64,000 bases of DNA from Helicoverpa zea (GCF_022581195.2 NC_061475.1:1674001-1738000); one strand, 5' to 3'; shown: positions 50,825 through 62,980, counted from the first letter of the stretch. Program-made: numbers and translations. Notes: generated by a model not told the origin, from the letters alone.

Positions 50825-51120
50825 TAAAAGTTAAGCAATCCTTGGCGCGGTCGGTCCGTGGATGGGTGACCAACTTGTCATAACGAGTTCTTCCGTGTTT
50901 AGCAAAGCACCGATAATCTGTAGATCCCGGCTGACATTTCAACATCGGTGGCAGCCGTTACGGGTAGTCAGAATTTGTGACAGCCAGTCTTACCAAGGGT
51001 ATTGGGTTGCCCGGGTAACAGGGTTAAGGAGATCAGATAGACAGTCGCTCCATGTAAAACACTGGTAATCAGCTGCATCCAGTTTGACTGGAAGCCGAAC
51101 GCAACATAGTTGTGAAAAGG
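50825..51120 (+). mobile_element. 5S rRNA-derived SINE (SINE3 class), near complete
   Basis: The head reads AAAGTTAAGCAATCC...CGCGGTCGGTCC and GTGGATGGGTGACC, which follows the internal promoter order of 5S rRNA (A box, intermediate element, C box). The body is the repeat found at 2783, 13998, 24965, 41400 and 48868. It is not a 5S gene: the rest of 5S is absent. A second, poorer head is at 54793-54950. Confidence 0.75.
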
Positions 51121-51300
51121 CCTCTTCATTTTTTCATTCTCTAAATACTGAAAAATAAATTAAAAAAATAACTTTACTTGAAGTTTTTAACTAATCGTGA
51201 ATTCAATTAAACTTTAACTGTATGACTTTTCACATTCTTGTAATTTTCATATTATATTTTAGATGCCTTGTCGTTCGCTTCGGGTGGCACCGCGTGGCAG

Positions 51301-51367
51301 ATGACTAGTGGCCAAAATAGGCACATAGGTTATATATAAATTCATGCGATTCTTGCCTAAAATCAGT
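51301..51367 (+). promoter_or_regulatory. TATA promoter of the lectin at 51412
   Basis: TATATATAAA at 51331 is 81 bp before the ATG, and TCAGT (51363) fits the arthropod initiator about 30 bp downstream. ATGACTAGTG at 51301 is shared with the paralogue. Confidence 0.65.
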
Positions 51368-51411
51368 TGACTGTTATCATTTTTACTGAATTGGTCAAAG
51401 CAACATTAAAC

Positions 51412-54400
51412 ATGTTCAAATGGGTTATTTATTTAACCCTTCTGTATATAACGGGTAAGTTCCAAACTTATACTTTTCTATCTATTCTTATTTCGGTAGG
51501 CCATCTTCAAGTCACGAAAGTCGTCTTTGGTCCTCGAGGCCCCTCTCTAAAAGGCAGAAGACGCACAAAAGCTGAGGTTTTTAGTGGGTGCAAGCCCCAC
51601 ATAACCTCACCGTCTCCCCGCGGTGGTGTGTGTATGCGTCAGGCATTTTCCTCAGCTGAAACAAAAAAAAACGCCATCTTCAAGTGCATCCTAATTTTCA
51701 AATTCTGTCTAAATAATGTGATAACTTAGGCAGGGCTCAAAGGTTACCATATTATCATCATTAGTACTATTAGCAGAATTTAACAAATCACTTTCAAATG
51801 GTAGAAGAATTTCTGACATTAGTTTTATACTGAGATCACCCACCCTCCATACCTCAGAGGAACCTATTTCTATTAATGTTATGTGCGTACCCGAAAAAAA
51901 TACCTATAGCGGGAATAGAGTAGTTTCCCAACTGTTTATAATTATTTAAATCGGCTTAGTAATCATTGAGTCATTACAAAACACACAGAAAAATACAAAA
52001 TATGTTCAAATACCTATGACTTTCATTGATTTCATTGATATTTCAGATTTCGTGGTTTGTAAACCTGACTACAAATATAATGAAGATGTGAACGGTTGGT
52101 TTAAATTCCATACAGTTCCAACGACATGGCAAGATGCCTTCCTGCAGTGTCACTATGAAGGTAAGCCATAACGCAAAATCTCCTGAGAAAGTAGCGCGAC
52201 AAAATGCGGGTGTTCGGGAGACAAGGAACGGTACCCGCTATTATTTTCAAATTAAAATCAATAATTATATTTCATCAATCAAAACCAATCTGTCTAAGAT
52301 TGATTTGACAAGGAACCCGAACGCCTTGTTAGTCTAGTAACGATGATCACGCCTACCGCACGTTACTTGACCTACAAGAGGGCCCCTGACCTACCTTCCT
52401 TATCATCAACACTCTACAATCGATCTTTCCTTAAACAAGTAAATAAGAATATCTCGATAACGACCTCGATGGCGCAATGGTCACCGTGCTGGACTGCCGG
52501 ACCTGAGGTCCCGGGTTCGATTCCCGGCTCGGTCGACATTTGTGGGATGAGCATGCTTGTTGGCCGCAGTCTGGGTGTTATTATATGTATTTATAAATAT
52601 TTATATATGCTGCTATGTGTTGTTTATCAGCACCCATAACACAAGTTAATTAATAACTTACCACGAGGCTATGTGTGAAAAAGGTGTCCTAACATTCATC
52701 AGTTGGTTATGCTCTCCGTCGCTCACGGGCCAGGCTCAAGCATTCCGTCTTCCCTTCCATGGCATACTTGCTCCGTAGAAGAAGCGACTGCATCACGCCA
52801 CAGATGGTCACACCCGTCACCCTCGATGGTCACCGAGATTCTCCCCCCAAGTGGACGATCATCGACTATATGCTGATATGCTCTACTGGTTTGTGTCCCT
52901 AGGGAACGCCTGTGCCTAGCTAAATGGAGGCCTGTGAGTTCCACTGTGACAGACAATTTTTATAACAAAATGCTTTGGTGGTTCCTGCTTTGGTGCCATC
53001 CATCCGAGTATGAAGAAGTTACAAACCTACTAATAAACTAAACTAATAATAATGATTTTTTTAATATTTCAGGAGCAGTTCTTGCTTCACCGCTCAATGC
53101 AGACTTTGTATCTGTTATATCAGATATAATGGGCGATGAATATGCATTAGGTATTTTCATTGGATCGAATGCATTGTTTTCTGGAGGGGACTACATTTCT
53201 GTCGAAGGTTAGTGTAAATAAAATAAATCACGTTTGACTGCAAGCATGCTTACGGTAGCGTCGACGGTCGGGTTGCCTCCCTCCCTCAAAAATGTGCGAG
53301 GGTCGCGATGGCTGATCCTCGCGTTATATTCGTGAACGGGTGCTGCTTGTGGCACCACGTCGTCTTGCCTATATAAACATAATTCTTTTAACTGTTTTAA
53401 ATATTTTTTATATAAATTTTAGGAGTGCCGTTGTCCGACATGCCGGTAACATGGGAAAGACGTTTTGATAAGCAGAAACCTGGCAATTGCTTATCTTATT
53501 ATTATGAAAAAGTTAGTCCTGTAAGTTGTACAACATATCTGCCGTACATTTGCTTCAGGAACAAAGACAGATTTGCAAGACTAAATGGATGCGGCACTTT
53601 TGACCCTAGTAAGTTTTTTTAAGTCCACTCTTTGAGTTTTCATGTTATCAATCCGGCTGGTATACCTGTTTTAGTAGGACATAAAACTAAGATCATAACT
53701 TACATAGTAAGTTAAATAAATGCTTTAAAAAGCACTTTTCAGGTTTTAACTTCAAAGTGTTCCCTTATTTCTGATAATTTACAAATTGCACTAAAGAGTT
53801 TAACACAATAAATTGATCAGCCTTCTCGTCATATTTACAGAGTACCGCCTCAGTATGGCAACAGGGAATGAGAGATGTTACAAGTTCCACAGTGAGTTCA
53901 GGACATGGAGCGAGGCGCACAGAATATGCCTGGCCGAAGGTGGCCACCTGGCCATCATTAACGACCAGGCTGAAGCCAACACCATCAGGAATATGCTTCC
54001 AAGAGAGTGGAGTGGGGCCTTTATTGGGTTACGAAAGTGGAATCAGGATACATGGCTAACTATTCACGGTATGTTCCATTGTGTTTCCAAGAAGTTTGTG
54101 AACCCCAGAACCTATTTACTGGGTAGCCATTTAATCCTTGAATCGCTCTATTTGAAGTAGTATTTTTGCCGAATGACAAATTATCGCAATCGCTCAAAAC
54201 GAACGTTTAACAAACTTGTATGTACTTATGGTGTGTTGTGTGTACTTTTTCTTTGAGGGAAAAAAGAAAGCGAAAAAAATATAAAAATCTGCTCTGTATG
54301 TGTTATCGCCCTAGTTTTTGGCAAAAGCGGTACAAACGAAAAATATTTTATAAATAGAATATTTTAAACACCTAGGTACTACGGAAGCCTCTGTGCGAGA

Positions 54401-54671
54401 GATTTTTTGTGAAAAGACAGGATACTATTACTCTATCTAAATATTATTTTATTGGACCTATTTTAATTCAGATTTTATGATTATTTCAGGGCAAACATTG
54501 GAGAAGTTATACCACAACTGGAATGCTGAATATAACAGCAAAACACAGACATCGTATGGTATTTTCTTATCAGATGGAACTATAGGCGAATACGAAGACA
54601 CTTTGGATGGCTTACCATTCATTTGCGAAAAGGATCCTTATACTTCCCGCTTTCAAATGGTACCTGAATAA
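51412..54671 (+). CDS. Dual-CRD C-type lectin, immulectin-like (295 aa)
   Basis: Six exons: 51412-51454, 52047-52160, 53073-53207, 53423-53608, 53841-54068, 54490-54671 (TAA). All phases are 1, giving 295 residues. The signal peptide MFKWVIYLTLLYITG is almost that of the paralogue at 41942. CRD1 is about residues 20-147. CRD2 is about 165-288 (CYKFHSEFRTWSEAHRICLA, FIGLRKWNQDTWLTI, PFICEKD). As in the paralogue, CRD2 lacks the two inner cysteines and any EPN/QPD or WND motif; in CRD1 the triplet position reads KPG. A secreted immune-recognition or scaffold protein is inferred from the family. The inverted pseudogene at 36339-37943 is most like this gene. It converges with the bHLH gene 1.5 kb downstream. 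Intron 2 holds a tRNA-derived SINE. Confidence 0.9.
52461..52690 (+). mobile_element. tRNA-derived SINE (family B) in lectin intron 2
   Basis: A tRNA-like head has an A-box (TGGCGCAATGGTC) and B-box (GGTTCGATTCC), followed by a non-tRNA tail (GTTTATCAGCACCCATAACAC, CCACGAGGCTATGTGTGAAA). The head does not fold as a complete functional tRNA by eye. It is the only copy of this family in the window. Confidence 0.8.
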
Positions 54672-56002
54672 TATTTGGAGAAGAAGACAATTAAGTAATT
54701 AAAAAATAACAAAACTAAGCTACGTTATAAACATCCCAAGTATTTTAATTTAATCATCATTGTTTTTTATCCCTAGTGGCTAAGTCAACGCCGCGCGGAT
54801 CGAGTGGTTATGAGGTTAAGCAATGCATCTTGTCATTACGAGTTCTTCCGTGTTTCGGAATGCACGTTAAATACGTGGATCCTAGATGTCATATGAACTT
54901 GTTCATATGATCTTTTGCAGTGTAGTCAGAAGCCAGAAACCCTACCTTTTCATCCCTTTCCATTGTACTAATTTTGGAATCCCCAATTGAATTCTATAAG
55001 CCTGCAAATGTGAGATAAGGGAGGGTAGCAAATACACATCCCCGGGGGTGGCAATTCAATTACGATCAAATGTGAAGGGGCGTGTCGCCACGCCCTTGTA
55101 GAAAGAGTCAGATGATAGGTGTGAGACAGGGAAAACAGAAAATTTGAAATATGATTTTTTTTGGTGGTAATTGGTCAAATGAGTAAGTGGTACTTTAGTA
55201 GTTAGTGGTACTTTCATGTAGTGGTTTTAAAAATGTTGTAGGTATGTACTTAGTTTTCGGGTGAAATAAAATCGTAGAAGTATTTAATAATGTTTATTTA
55301 AGTTAAGTGCTAAATATCACAAATCAAAGTAGGTAAAATAGACGAAAACCCTTTTGTTAAAAAGATTCTCTAAGTTATTTATTAATAATTAAAGTTAGCG
55401 TAAATCAAATAAAGATTCTACAGCGCTGGGTAACATCTAGTATTATATTCAATTTAATATCAATTCAAAGGGTACAAAAAAAAACAACCTAGTTAGACTC
55501 ACGCACAAAAATACACATGAGTAAAACTGAGAACTTCCATTTTTGATGTACTTACGATACTTATATAGAAATACGTGTCCTGATAATATGAGTTTATGCA
55601 AAAATTTCTACCTAAAGAGCATTGAGATATCATAACCGACTTGGAACAGAGAGACCATGAAACAGTATGACCATGATTTTTGAAGCAAAACAATATCCGT
55701 CTTACCACAAAAACTTTTAAACGTCAGTTTATGCCTTGTCTAAAAAAATGACAAATTATGACGTTGACATATGGTTCATTTTGCAGCCAAAATTTTATTA
55801 GACAAGCGTAAAACAGGGTTTAAAGTTTTTGTAGTAAGGCCCTATAATATTAACAACATAAGGTAAATCACTGGACGGACATAAATAATATTTAATGAAA
55901 TTAATCAAATGTTATATGAAAAGAGTAGTAGTATCTAATTTATTTTTACCTGCTGAAAAATTAACATGGCCACGTAAGGGTAATCGTACCGTAATCTTAT
56001 TA
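54672..56002. other. Convergent intergenic stretch between lectin and bHLH gene
   Basis: No exon. It contains a decayed 5S-type SINE head at about 54793-54950 (GAGGTTAAGCAATGCATC) and the third M1 MITE at 55697-55841. Confidence 0.5.
55697..55841. mobile_element. MITE family M1, third copy
   Basis: Bounded by CCGTCTTACCACAAAAAC and GTTTTTGTAGTAAGGCC, in the same orientation and of nearly the same length as 2989-3132. Confidence 0.8.
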
Positions 56003-56008
56003 TTTATT
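56003..56008 (-). promoter_or_regulatory. Polyadenylation signal of the bHLH gene
   Basis: AATAAA on the minus strand, 185 nt after the stop codon at 56193. Confidence 0.55.
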
Positions 56009-56192
56009 TTACAATCTAAGAACATGGAATGTAACAATAAAAACTACAAATATTGAGTATTCCTTTATCCTCCTAAATTCTACGTTTCTCGGTGAAATCG
56101 TTCCTTCAAAGAAATAACAAACAACTGTTTTAGACTGGTTGGTTATTGGCCAACGTTGATGTACCAATATAACAAAAAGATCACTTAAGCGC

Positions 56193-57541
56193 TCATTTCC
56201 CATCTTTATCCTTATCTTTACTTCCGTGACCATTCTGCAGTTTGCCATCCAGGTCATCTTTACCATTCTGCGCGGGAGCAATCATCAACAAGTTGTTCCC
56301 GTTCCGATCAGCCAAGTTCCTGAACGGCATATTCTGTCGCCATCTCGGAGGAAAGTAAAACTGATTCCTTAAAACCCTCAAATGCTCTTTTCCGAAATAA
56401 AAGTCTGTCCTGTTACCCAATCTCTGGTAACCTCTTCTAATTTCTTCATTCTCTTCATTGCCATATCTCTGGAATTCCCCATTTTCGTGGTAAATTTTCG
56501 CTCTTGGGCAATCTTCTTCGTTAAAGTAAGGTCTTTTGAGCCGCAGTCGGCGAGATTGCGGACTCATTGGAGACTCACATTTGATCGCAAGACTGGCTGA
56601 ATTTTCTTTGTTCATAGCCAGCCCATGTGTCTTCTGCCATTCTAAGACTTCACATAGCAGGCCAATGTATCTGCAAAATAAGGACACTTGTTACAAAAGA
56701 AATATATGTTCTAGTTCATGATTTAGATTGTAATGTAAATTTGCAGCATTCATTACTGTTTTATAGCAGAAATCTTCTGATATTGAAAGAAGAAGTACTC
56801 AATGTATTGAAATAACATATATTGGAGTCAGTATCATTAAGAAAAGAAAACTTAAAAGCGTTCCTACCTGATAGCCATCCTGAGGATCTCATTCTTAGAC
56901 AGTTTCTTATCTGGTGGGTGCGTGGGTACAAGTCTCCTCAACTCTGCGAAGGCGCCACTCACGTTCTGCTGTCTCCAGCGCTCCCGGCAGTTGGTGAACA
57001 GCTTCCGAGGAGGGCGGAGGAGACAGGAGTTGAGGGAAGGCAGGTCTTCTGGGAGACTCTGTGGAAGAAAGATCTGAATGAATGCTACAATTACAGTGAC
57101 ATAAGAGGGTCCTAATCGACTGAATAATATAGAATTTTATGTCATGGTTTAACAGACCAAAACGAATACTATAAGGTGTATTCCCGAATACCCAATAGAA
57201 GATTAGCATTATAACTTAGAAGTTCACAGCCTCTTTATAAGATTTTTCCTGTCCCTTTCGTTCCTGTCCTGTTCTTTTAGGCTGGCAACAGTGCTCGACG
57301 TAGCTATATCTGTGCAAGTCTATGAAGGCGCACACAGCTACTCCGGCCGGGACGTACGGAGCACTGTTTTTAGCCTTAGTTATTGCCTTATCCGTATCAA
57401 AAGGTTCTCTCACCTGAACAGTCCTATTGGATTGTCTATCATCATCACTGTCCGGGAGACAGAGATCATCACTCAACATCTCGCTGTCTGGCTCCTCATC
57501 AGAACATGACTCCTGGTCTGACGCCATTGGTGGAGGGTACA
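56193..57541 (-). CDS. HLH3B: TAL1/SCL-type bHLH transcription factor (HLH3B-like)
   Basis: Three coding exons on the minus strand. The first starts after a TTTGTCACAG acceptor at 57541 and has an in-frame ATG at 57525-57527; its donor is not clear. The second is 56868-57058 and the third 56193-56670 (TGA). Exons 2 and 3 join within codon AG|A. They encode a class II bHLH: basic region TNCRERWRQQN, helix 1 GAFAELRRLVPTHPP, DKKLSKNEILRMA, helix 2 YIGLLCEVLEWQK. This order is diagnostic of the TAL1/Lyl1 group (Drosophila HLH3B), nuclear factors that pair with Daughterless/E proteins on E-boxes. The acidic N-terminal part starts MASDQESCSDEEPDSEMLSD; a 140-residue polar tail follows the domain. 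The acceptor before the ATG means an earlier exon exists, so the true start may be further right. Confidence 0.88.
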
Positions 57542-57574
57542 CTGTGACAAATAGATGAAGTGGTTTTATAGCAT

Positions 57575-57765
57575 AAACTAGCGACTCGCTCTGGCTTCGC
57601 ACGGGATAACAATATTTTTCCACTATTTGTACATATAAACCTTCGTATTCAATCACTCTATCTTTTTAAACAAACCTCATGAAAATCGGTTGCGTAGTTT
57701 TGAAGACTAAGGCGTACGGGACAGCGGGACACAGAAAAAGGGACTTTGTTTTATACTATGTAGTG
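57575..57765 (-). repeat. Dispersed repeat just upstream of the bHLH coding exon
   Basis: CTAGCGACTCGCTCTGGCTTC and CACGGGATAACAATATTT match 42215-42400. It begins about 35 bp outside the exon acceptor, so it lies in the intron before that exon. Confidence 0.6.
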
Positions 57766-57927
57766 ATTGCGGCTCGTACCTATCTGGAAAAAATTGCCTG
57801 TTTCCAAGCCACCATGACTTTCAAATAACAAACAAACACTTACATTTTGTGATATTGAGGCGGAAACTTGATTTACGAAAACTGATAACTGATTAAATAA
57901 ATTAGAACAATACCGAAAAGTATGTAA

Positions 57928-57969
<42 letters not shown>
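57928..57969. repeat. CT microsatellite
   Basis: About 42 bp of CT dinucleotides with one CTTT interruption. Confidence 0.95.
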
Positions 57970-58587
57970 GAAATGTAATGTCAACTCTAAAAACTGCACT
58001 AAAAACTACTACTACTTATAAAATCTTTCTGTTACGATTATTATACTTACATATTTTTTGGTATTTGATTTTGCAAAAACACTTACAGACGGAAACTATA
58101 TTCTTTAACAGAAAAAAGAAATATCAGGGTCTCAATTTATGGTGCAAAAGTACTAGACAATTTTGAATTCTGACACAAACTACGAACCAATCTAACTAGA
58201 AGACCAAAAAATTAAAATTAAATTTGTTCAGAAATAAGCATTACCTTTGTAAATTCTTTCCTTCCTTTCTTATGATGTACGTGTACGTAAATTTGTAAAT
58301 AAATAAATTAATGTAAATAATTAAGATGAAAGAGTAACACGTTTGAGTAGCAGTCTCGAAGTAAATAAAGCTGGTCTATATAAAGCATCGTTATTGTTAG
58401 CTATCACAGGAAGCAGCTATCGCAGGATGTCGCTATAATTAACCGCTCACCATTTAGAACAACTCGTTAAATTTTAATATTATAATGTGAAATCAGAATG
58501 AGAGGAATTGAGAATTTTATGGAGACTGAAACTACTAGTAACTCTGCAGAAACTTAATTCATGAAAGTTGTCCAAAATCTAATTTTG

Positions 58588-58875
58588 AAAAACCGGCCAA
58601 GTGCGAGTCGGAATTGCGCACGAAGGGTTCCGTACTATTATTTAGGTAGTGAGCAAAAAAATTTGCGTTTTTTGTATGGGGGCCCCCCAAAATATTTTTT
58701 TTTCTAGTTTTCAGTATTTGTTGCTATAGCCTCAAGAGAAATACATCATCTGTGATAATTTCAACTCTCTAACTATCACGGTTCGTGAGATGCAGCCTGG
58801 TGACTGACGGACGGACGGACAGAGGAGCGAAAACAATAGGGTCCCGTTTTACCCTGTGGGTACGGAACCTTAAAA
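58588..58875 (+). repeat. Dispersed repeat beginning AAAACCGGCCAAGTGCGAG
   Basis: Runs from AAAACCGGCCAAGTGCGAG to CCTGTGGGTACGGAACCTTAA with GACGGACGGACGGACAG inside, a phrase order widespread in arthropod genomes. Only one copy is in this window. Confidence 0.6.
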
Positions 58876-58887
58876 ATGAAGTCGCAT

Positions 58888-59090
58888 AGCAACCAATGCA
58901 ACTATTCTAAGTTTGTATGTACTTTCTAAGTTTATTTTAGACACCAATGGCTGATTAAAAGGTAAATGAAATCATCCCGAGGAAACCTTGAAATCACCAA
59001 CCCGCATTGAGCAAGCGTGGTGATTAACACTCAATTCTTCTCTGTGAGAGAGCAGGCCGCAGTCCAGCAAAGGGAGAATAAAAAAGGCTG
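58888..59090 (+). mobile_element. tRNA-derived SINE family A, headless copy
   Basis: From CAACCAATGCAACTATTC to AGAATAAAAAAGGCTG. It lacks the tRNA-like head present at 261-550. Confidence 0.7.
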
Positions 59091-60889
59091 ATGATGATAC
59101 CGCTGCCTCTGCAAAAACTTAAGTTCAGGAAGACAATCCGTAATCAGAGATTGTGACCGTGAACGTCCAGATTTAAAGACGTTTGGTTACTCTTTCGCAC
59201 TAAAACTACTGAATGGATTCCGATGCCATCAGAATAATATAATTTCCATCCCACCATCTCGGACAGAGTAGTTTTACCCTTTGATATTTGAACGCAAAAG
59301 CCGTTTTTATCCTCTAGAGCGGCAAAGTGATTTGAATTTAGAACATCGTATGCAATCCTCCATTTGTGACAATCTTGATAAGACTTTTCATATAAATACA
59401 TATTAAACAAATAAAATACTGCTTAAAATAATTATTCCATTAATTAAGTAATTTTTATTATTGTTTTTACATAGATTTTTAACCTCGTTTCATTTTTAAA
59501 CTGAGGTTCTTACTTCTTTTTAATTTGATACTCATATGTGCGCGCCATTTTGTTTTTTTGCATTTAGTAATTTCCTCGATGAGGTGGGATGAAAAGTTAC
59601 GTGTTGCACTCGAGTGCAAAGATTTTTCACCTTGTGCTCTTTTGATTCCCTCGCTATCGCTCAGGATTCTAATTATTGAAACACGAGCGTAGCGATTCAA
59701 TTTTAGAATCCTTCGCTTGCTCGGTCATCAAAATTGAGCCCGCGGTTAAAAATCAACTTTGCACTCTTGTATAACAAATAACTAATGTAGGTAAGTAGGA
59801 TATAATACTTTTATGCGGGATAATAATTTCAGCAAATATTTAATCTTTTGGACAGATTAATACAATAGATAGATAAATTGTTTGTTTTATCCACGTCAAA
59901 CATCAAAATTTTATGTTTAGTGAGCAATTCTGGTTTTTCTGGTTTAAATCATTTATTCTCAAAAAAAAAATCCACATATAGATTATTGGAATCCGCAGTT
60001 AGATGAGATAAGCTTTGTGTTTATAATTTCCAGTGTTGATATTCTAAGAAAGTAAGAATTACAAACAGTGATACATATTGAGGAATAAGTATTTGAGAGC
60101 TCGGGAACAATTCGAATGAATTGTAAAATGTCCAAAACACACACTATACTGTTGAGTAATGTTGCAGTAATCTAATCGTTTTCCTGTACTAACCGTTGGT
60201 CATTTGGGAACGAGTAATTCATATGTATGTACCTTATGTAAAAAAAAACCAGAAACAATAACATCCAAGTGCACCTTACATTCTTTTGAACACACAGTAA
60301 ACCTTTGATTTAAGAAAATTTTATGTTGTCAGTGAAAATAAGGACAATTTAATGTGCGTTGTTCATATTTTTTATTAAAAACATAGGTTCTGATGTGGGT
60401 AAACGAAGTAGGTATCGTCGTAATTAAAATGAAAAATATATGCATATACAAACATACTAACCGTTACTTCCTGAAATATCCGTCACGGTTGGCATAAAAA
60501 CGAAATCACCAAAGAAAATCGATCAAAACTATTTTTACAATACAATTTTCAATTCATTGACCCACTACAAAAGTTGTGGACTGCACGGCGCTTCGTGAGC
60601 GACTGACAAAAATCTATAACATTATTTAAATTTCGAAATGGGGTTGGGGGAAAATGTTGTGATTGGACGATTGTAGCTAGGAGATTAACCAATCGGGGCT
60701 TTGGAAGGCGGGGCGAAGACTTTCTTAAATAATGTTGTGATGCATTATCATTGTACTTACACTCTACACTGGTGATAAGTATGTCTTACAGGATTATTTT
60801 GTGAAATACTTACTTACCTACGTTTTGTTTGTTATCTAAGAAAATATATTTGCTCACTTTTTTGTTGGCAGCAAATACAGTAAACGGAA
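59091..60889. other. Gene-free stretch right of the bHLH gene
   Basis: No supported exon. The minus-strand open frame 59144-59410 (88 codons) has no family I recognise. 60616-60745 has short inverse ends (ATAACATTATTTAA) around two CCAAT-type boxes and a GGCGGGGCG; it is either a small MITE or a promoter-like patch. Confidence 0.4.
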
Positions 60890-61252
60890 CCCACCCAAAA
60901 CATAAATGTGAAAGACTGCCAAGTTCGATAATATGGGAACGCTTCGCCTATAAAAGAAATGAGATCTGAATAAGTACCAAGTTCCATACACATACCTGAG
61001 TTAAAAATAGTTACTTTTTAATGATGTTACTTGGCAAGTTTTCACACACCTTGTTATAAACCTACTAAATGCAATGAATCAAGTATTTAATTTTCTATTA
61101 AAACTTGCCAAGTAACATCATTAAAAAGTAACTATTTTTAACTCAGGTATGTGTATGGAACTTGGTACTTATTCAGATCTCATTTCTTTTATAGGCGAAG
61201 CGTTCCCATATTATCGAACTTGGCAGTCTTTCACATTTATGTTTTGGGTGGG
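60890..61252. repeat. Inverted repeat with identical 153-bp arms
   Basis: Arms 60890-61042 and 61100-61252 are exact inverse copies by eye, starting CCCACCCAAAACATAAATG, around a 57-bp centre. No inverted-end signature of a known family and no matching target duplication was found at the edges. Confidence 0.9.
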
Positions 61253-62455
61253 ATTTCATTTATTTTTGTAAGGTTGTTTATTTTATTTTTTGACGTGACA
61301 ACGTCTTATAAATCGATGGAGCCGGCTGCACGCACGAACAAACATGACTCATGCGGCGTTACCTCGCTCTGAGGCGTTCCGTTTAAGGCTTGAAGTGCAA
61401 GCGAGAGCACGCAGCGAGCGACAAAGAGGCACAATCAGCAGCTACTCACGTTGTCACGTTCAACTATCGTCAGTAAAACGACTTTACAGACAATGGTTTT
61501 TTTCATATGACTAAGTTAGTTAAGGAAATGACTCATTTATTCTATCTTTCAGATTTTTTAATATGCACGCTTCTTACAAAGAAATGAACTAGATTTACCA
61601 ACTGACTGACATGACATGTTATCATATATTATGTTTGTAGATCAAAGTTACACATTCGTTATTTTCGAAAGTGACTCACACTTGGCCGTTTTCAGATTTT
61701 TACTTTACTTTGACTAAATACAAACCTTTGTAACGAATTTCAGATCGGTACGACCATTCGAAGATATATTATATAAATATAGATAAATTTAGTTCGTTTT
61801 AGTTCCTTAGGGGTATAAAACACCTTCATTATTTTAAAACCGACTCACACTTGACCATTTTCAGATTTTTCCCTTTACCTTGACATAAAGACCTACCTCC
61901 ATGCCAAATTTCAAGTCAATACGACCATTGGAAGTGGTCTAGGTTTTTGATGAGTGAGTCAGTCAGTCAGTCAGTCAGTCAGTCAGTCAGTGAGTGTATA
62001 GTAAAAATAGCGATTTTCTGACGTCAATATCTCAAGACCTACAATAGGTATATTAATGAAATTTTGTATTTTAGATAAGTGAGGGGGTCTCAACAGATAC
62101 TAGAAATTTGATATGCGTGAACAAAATAGATTTTGAGTTATAGGGGGGTCGAATTTGGCCCGAAATGGTTCGTGTAATATAACCCACGGCCGGTGTGTCG
62201 CTTTTTTTGCTCGAACTTGGCGGACACACTGCCGTGTGTCTAGATTTGATACGTCAAAAGCCTCCTTTTTTGACAAATTGAATAGCCAGCAGATAGAACT
62301 GATTTCTTACCAATTTTTTTTAGAAAATATAAGTACCTTACGATTAAAAACGAGTCACCTAAAATGTAACACTGTAATATATGTAGTATTTTGTCATCCT
62401 TTTTATAACTTTCATAAATAAGCTTATGTTTTATAAAACCCTTCTTTCTCCTGCC
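61253..62455. other. Gene-free stretch with a tetranucleotide repeat
   Basis: Contains a CAGT microsatellite at 61951-61993 and a moderately GC-rich patch at 61310-61450. No exon recognised. Confidence 0.45.
61951..61993. repeat. CAGT/GTCA tetranucleotide microsatellite
   Basis: About ten units of AGTC, ending in GTGAGTG. Confidence 0.95.
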
Positions 62456-62880
62456 CTGTTCCCAAATATTACTTGGGGTCGGCGCAATATGTCATTTTCT
62501 TCCATTTTCCCCTGTCACTCGTCATACTGACACTCACTCCCTTCCTATTCATATCATCTTTCAGGCAATCCATCCATCTTTTCTTAGGTCTTCCTCTTCC
62601 TCTCCATCCATCTACATTCATACTTAGCACACACTTTGTTGCATGCGTATCATCCCTCCTCATTACATGTCCATACCACGACAATCTTCTACTTCTCATC
62701 TTTTCTGTAACTGGCGCTACTTTCAGACTTCCTCTAATGTAATCATTCCTCACTTTATCCATTCTTGTAACGCCACACATCCATCTCAGCATTCTCATTT
62801 CTGTTACATGCACTCTCTTCTCGTCCCTCTTTTTCAATGCCCAACACTCCGATCCATACAGGACGACAGGTCTAATGATG
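62456..62880 (-). mobile_element. RTE-type LINE 3' end
   Basis: The minus-strand frame 62837-62469 encodes a common endonuclease/reverse-transcriptase tail: HVTEMRMLRWMCGVTRMDKV, LSWYGHVMRRDDTHATKCVL, GRGRPKKRWMDCLKDDMNRK. It is open for 122 codons and so younger than the copies at 21150-22475. The N-terminal enzyme domains are missing. Confidence 0.8.
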
Positions 62881-62980
62881 TTTTATAAAACCCAAATATC
62901 AATTATTAGGTACCTAATGACTAATGAGTTCTATCACAAACTAAAAAAAATACCTACAGATAAACCATTATAACTATATA

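Noticed and set aside
50833..50875. Possible 5S rRNA gene
   Set aside because: Only the internal promoter part resembles 5S; the remainder is a dispersed repeat body.
52461..52535. Possible tRNA gene in a lectin intron
   Set aside because: A and B boxes are present, but the sequence runs into a typical SINE tail and a full cloverleaf is not evident.
59144..59410. 88-codon minus-strand open frame
   Set aside because: The composition looks protein-like, but I recognise no family. It lies among repeats and has no splice or promoter support.
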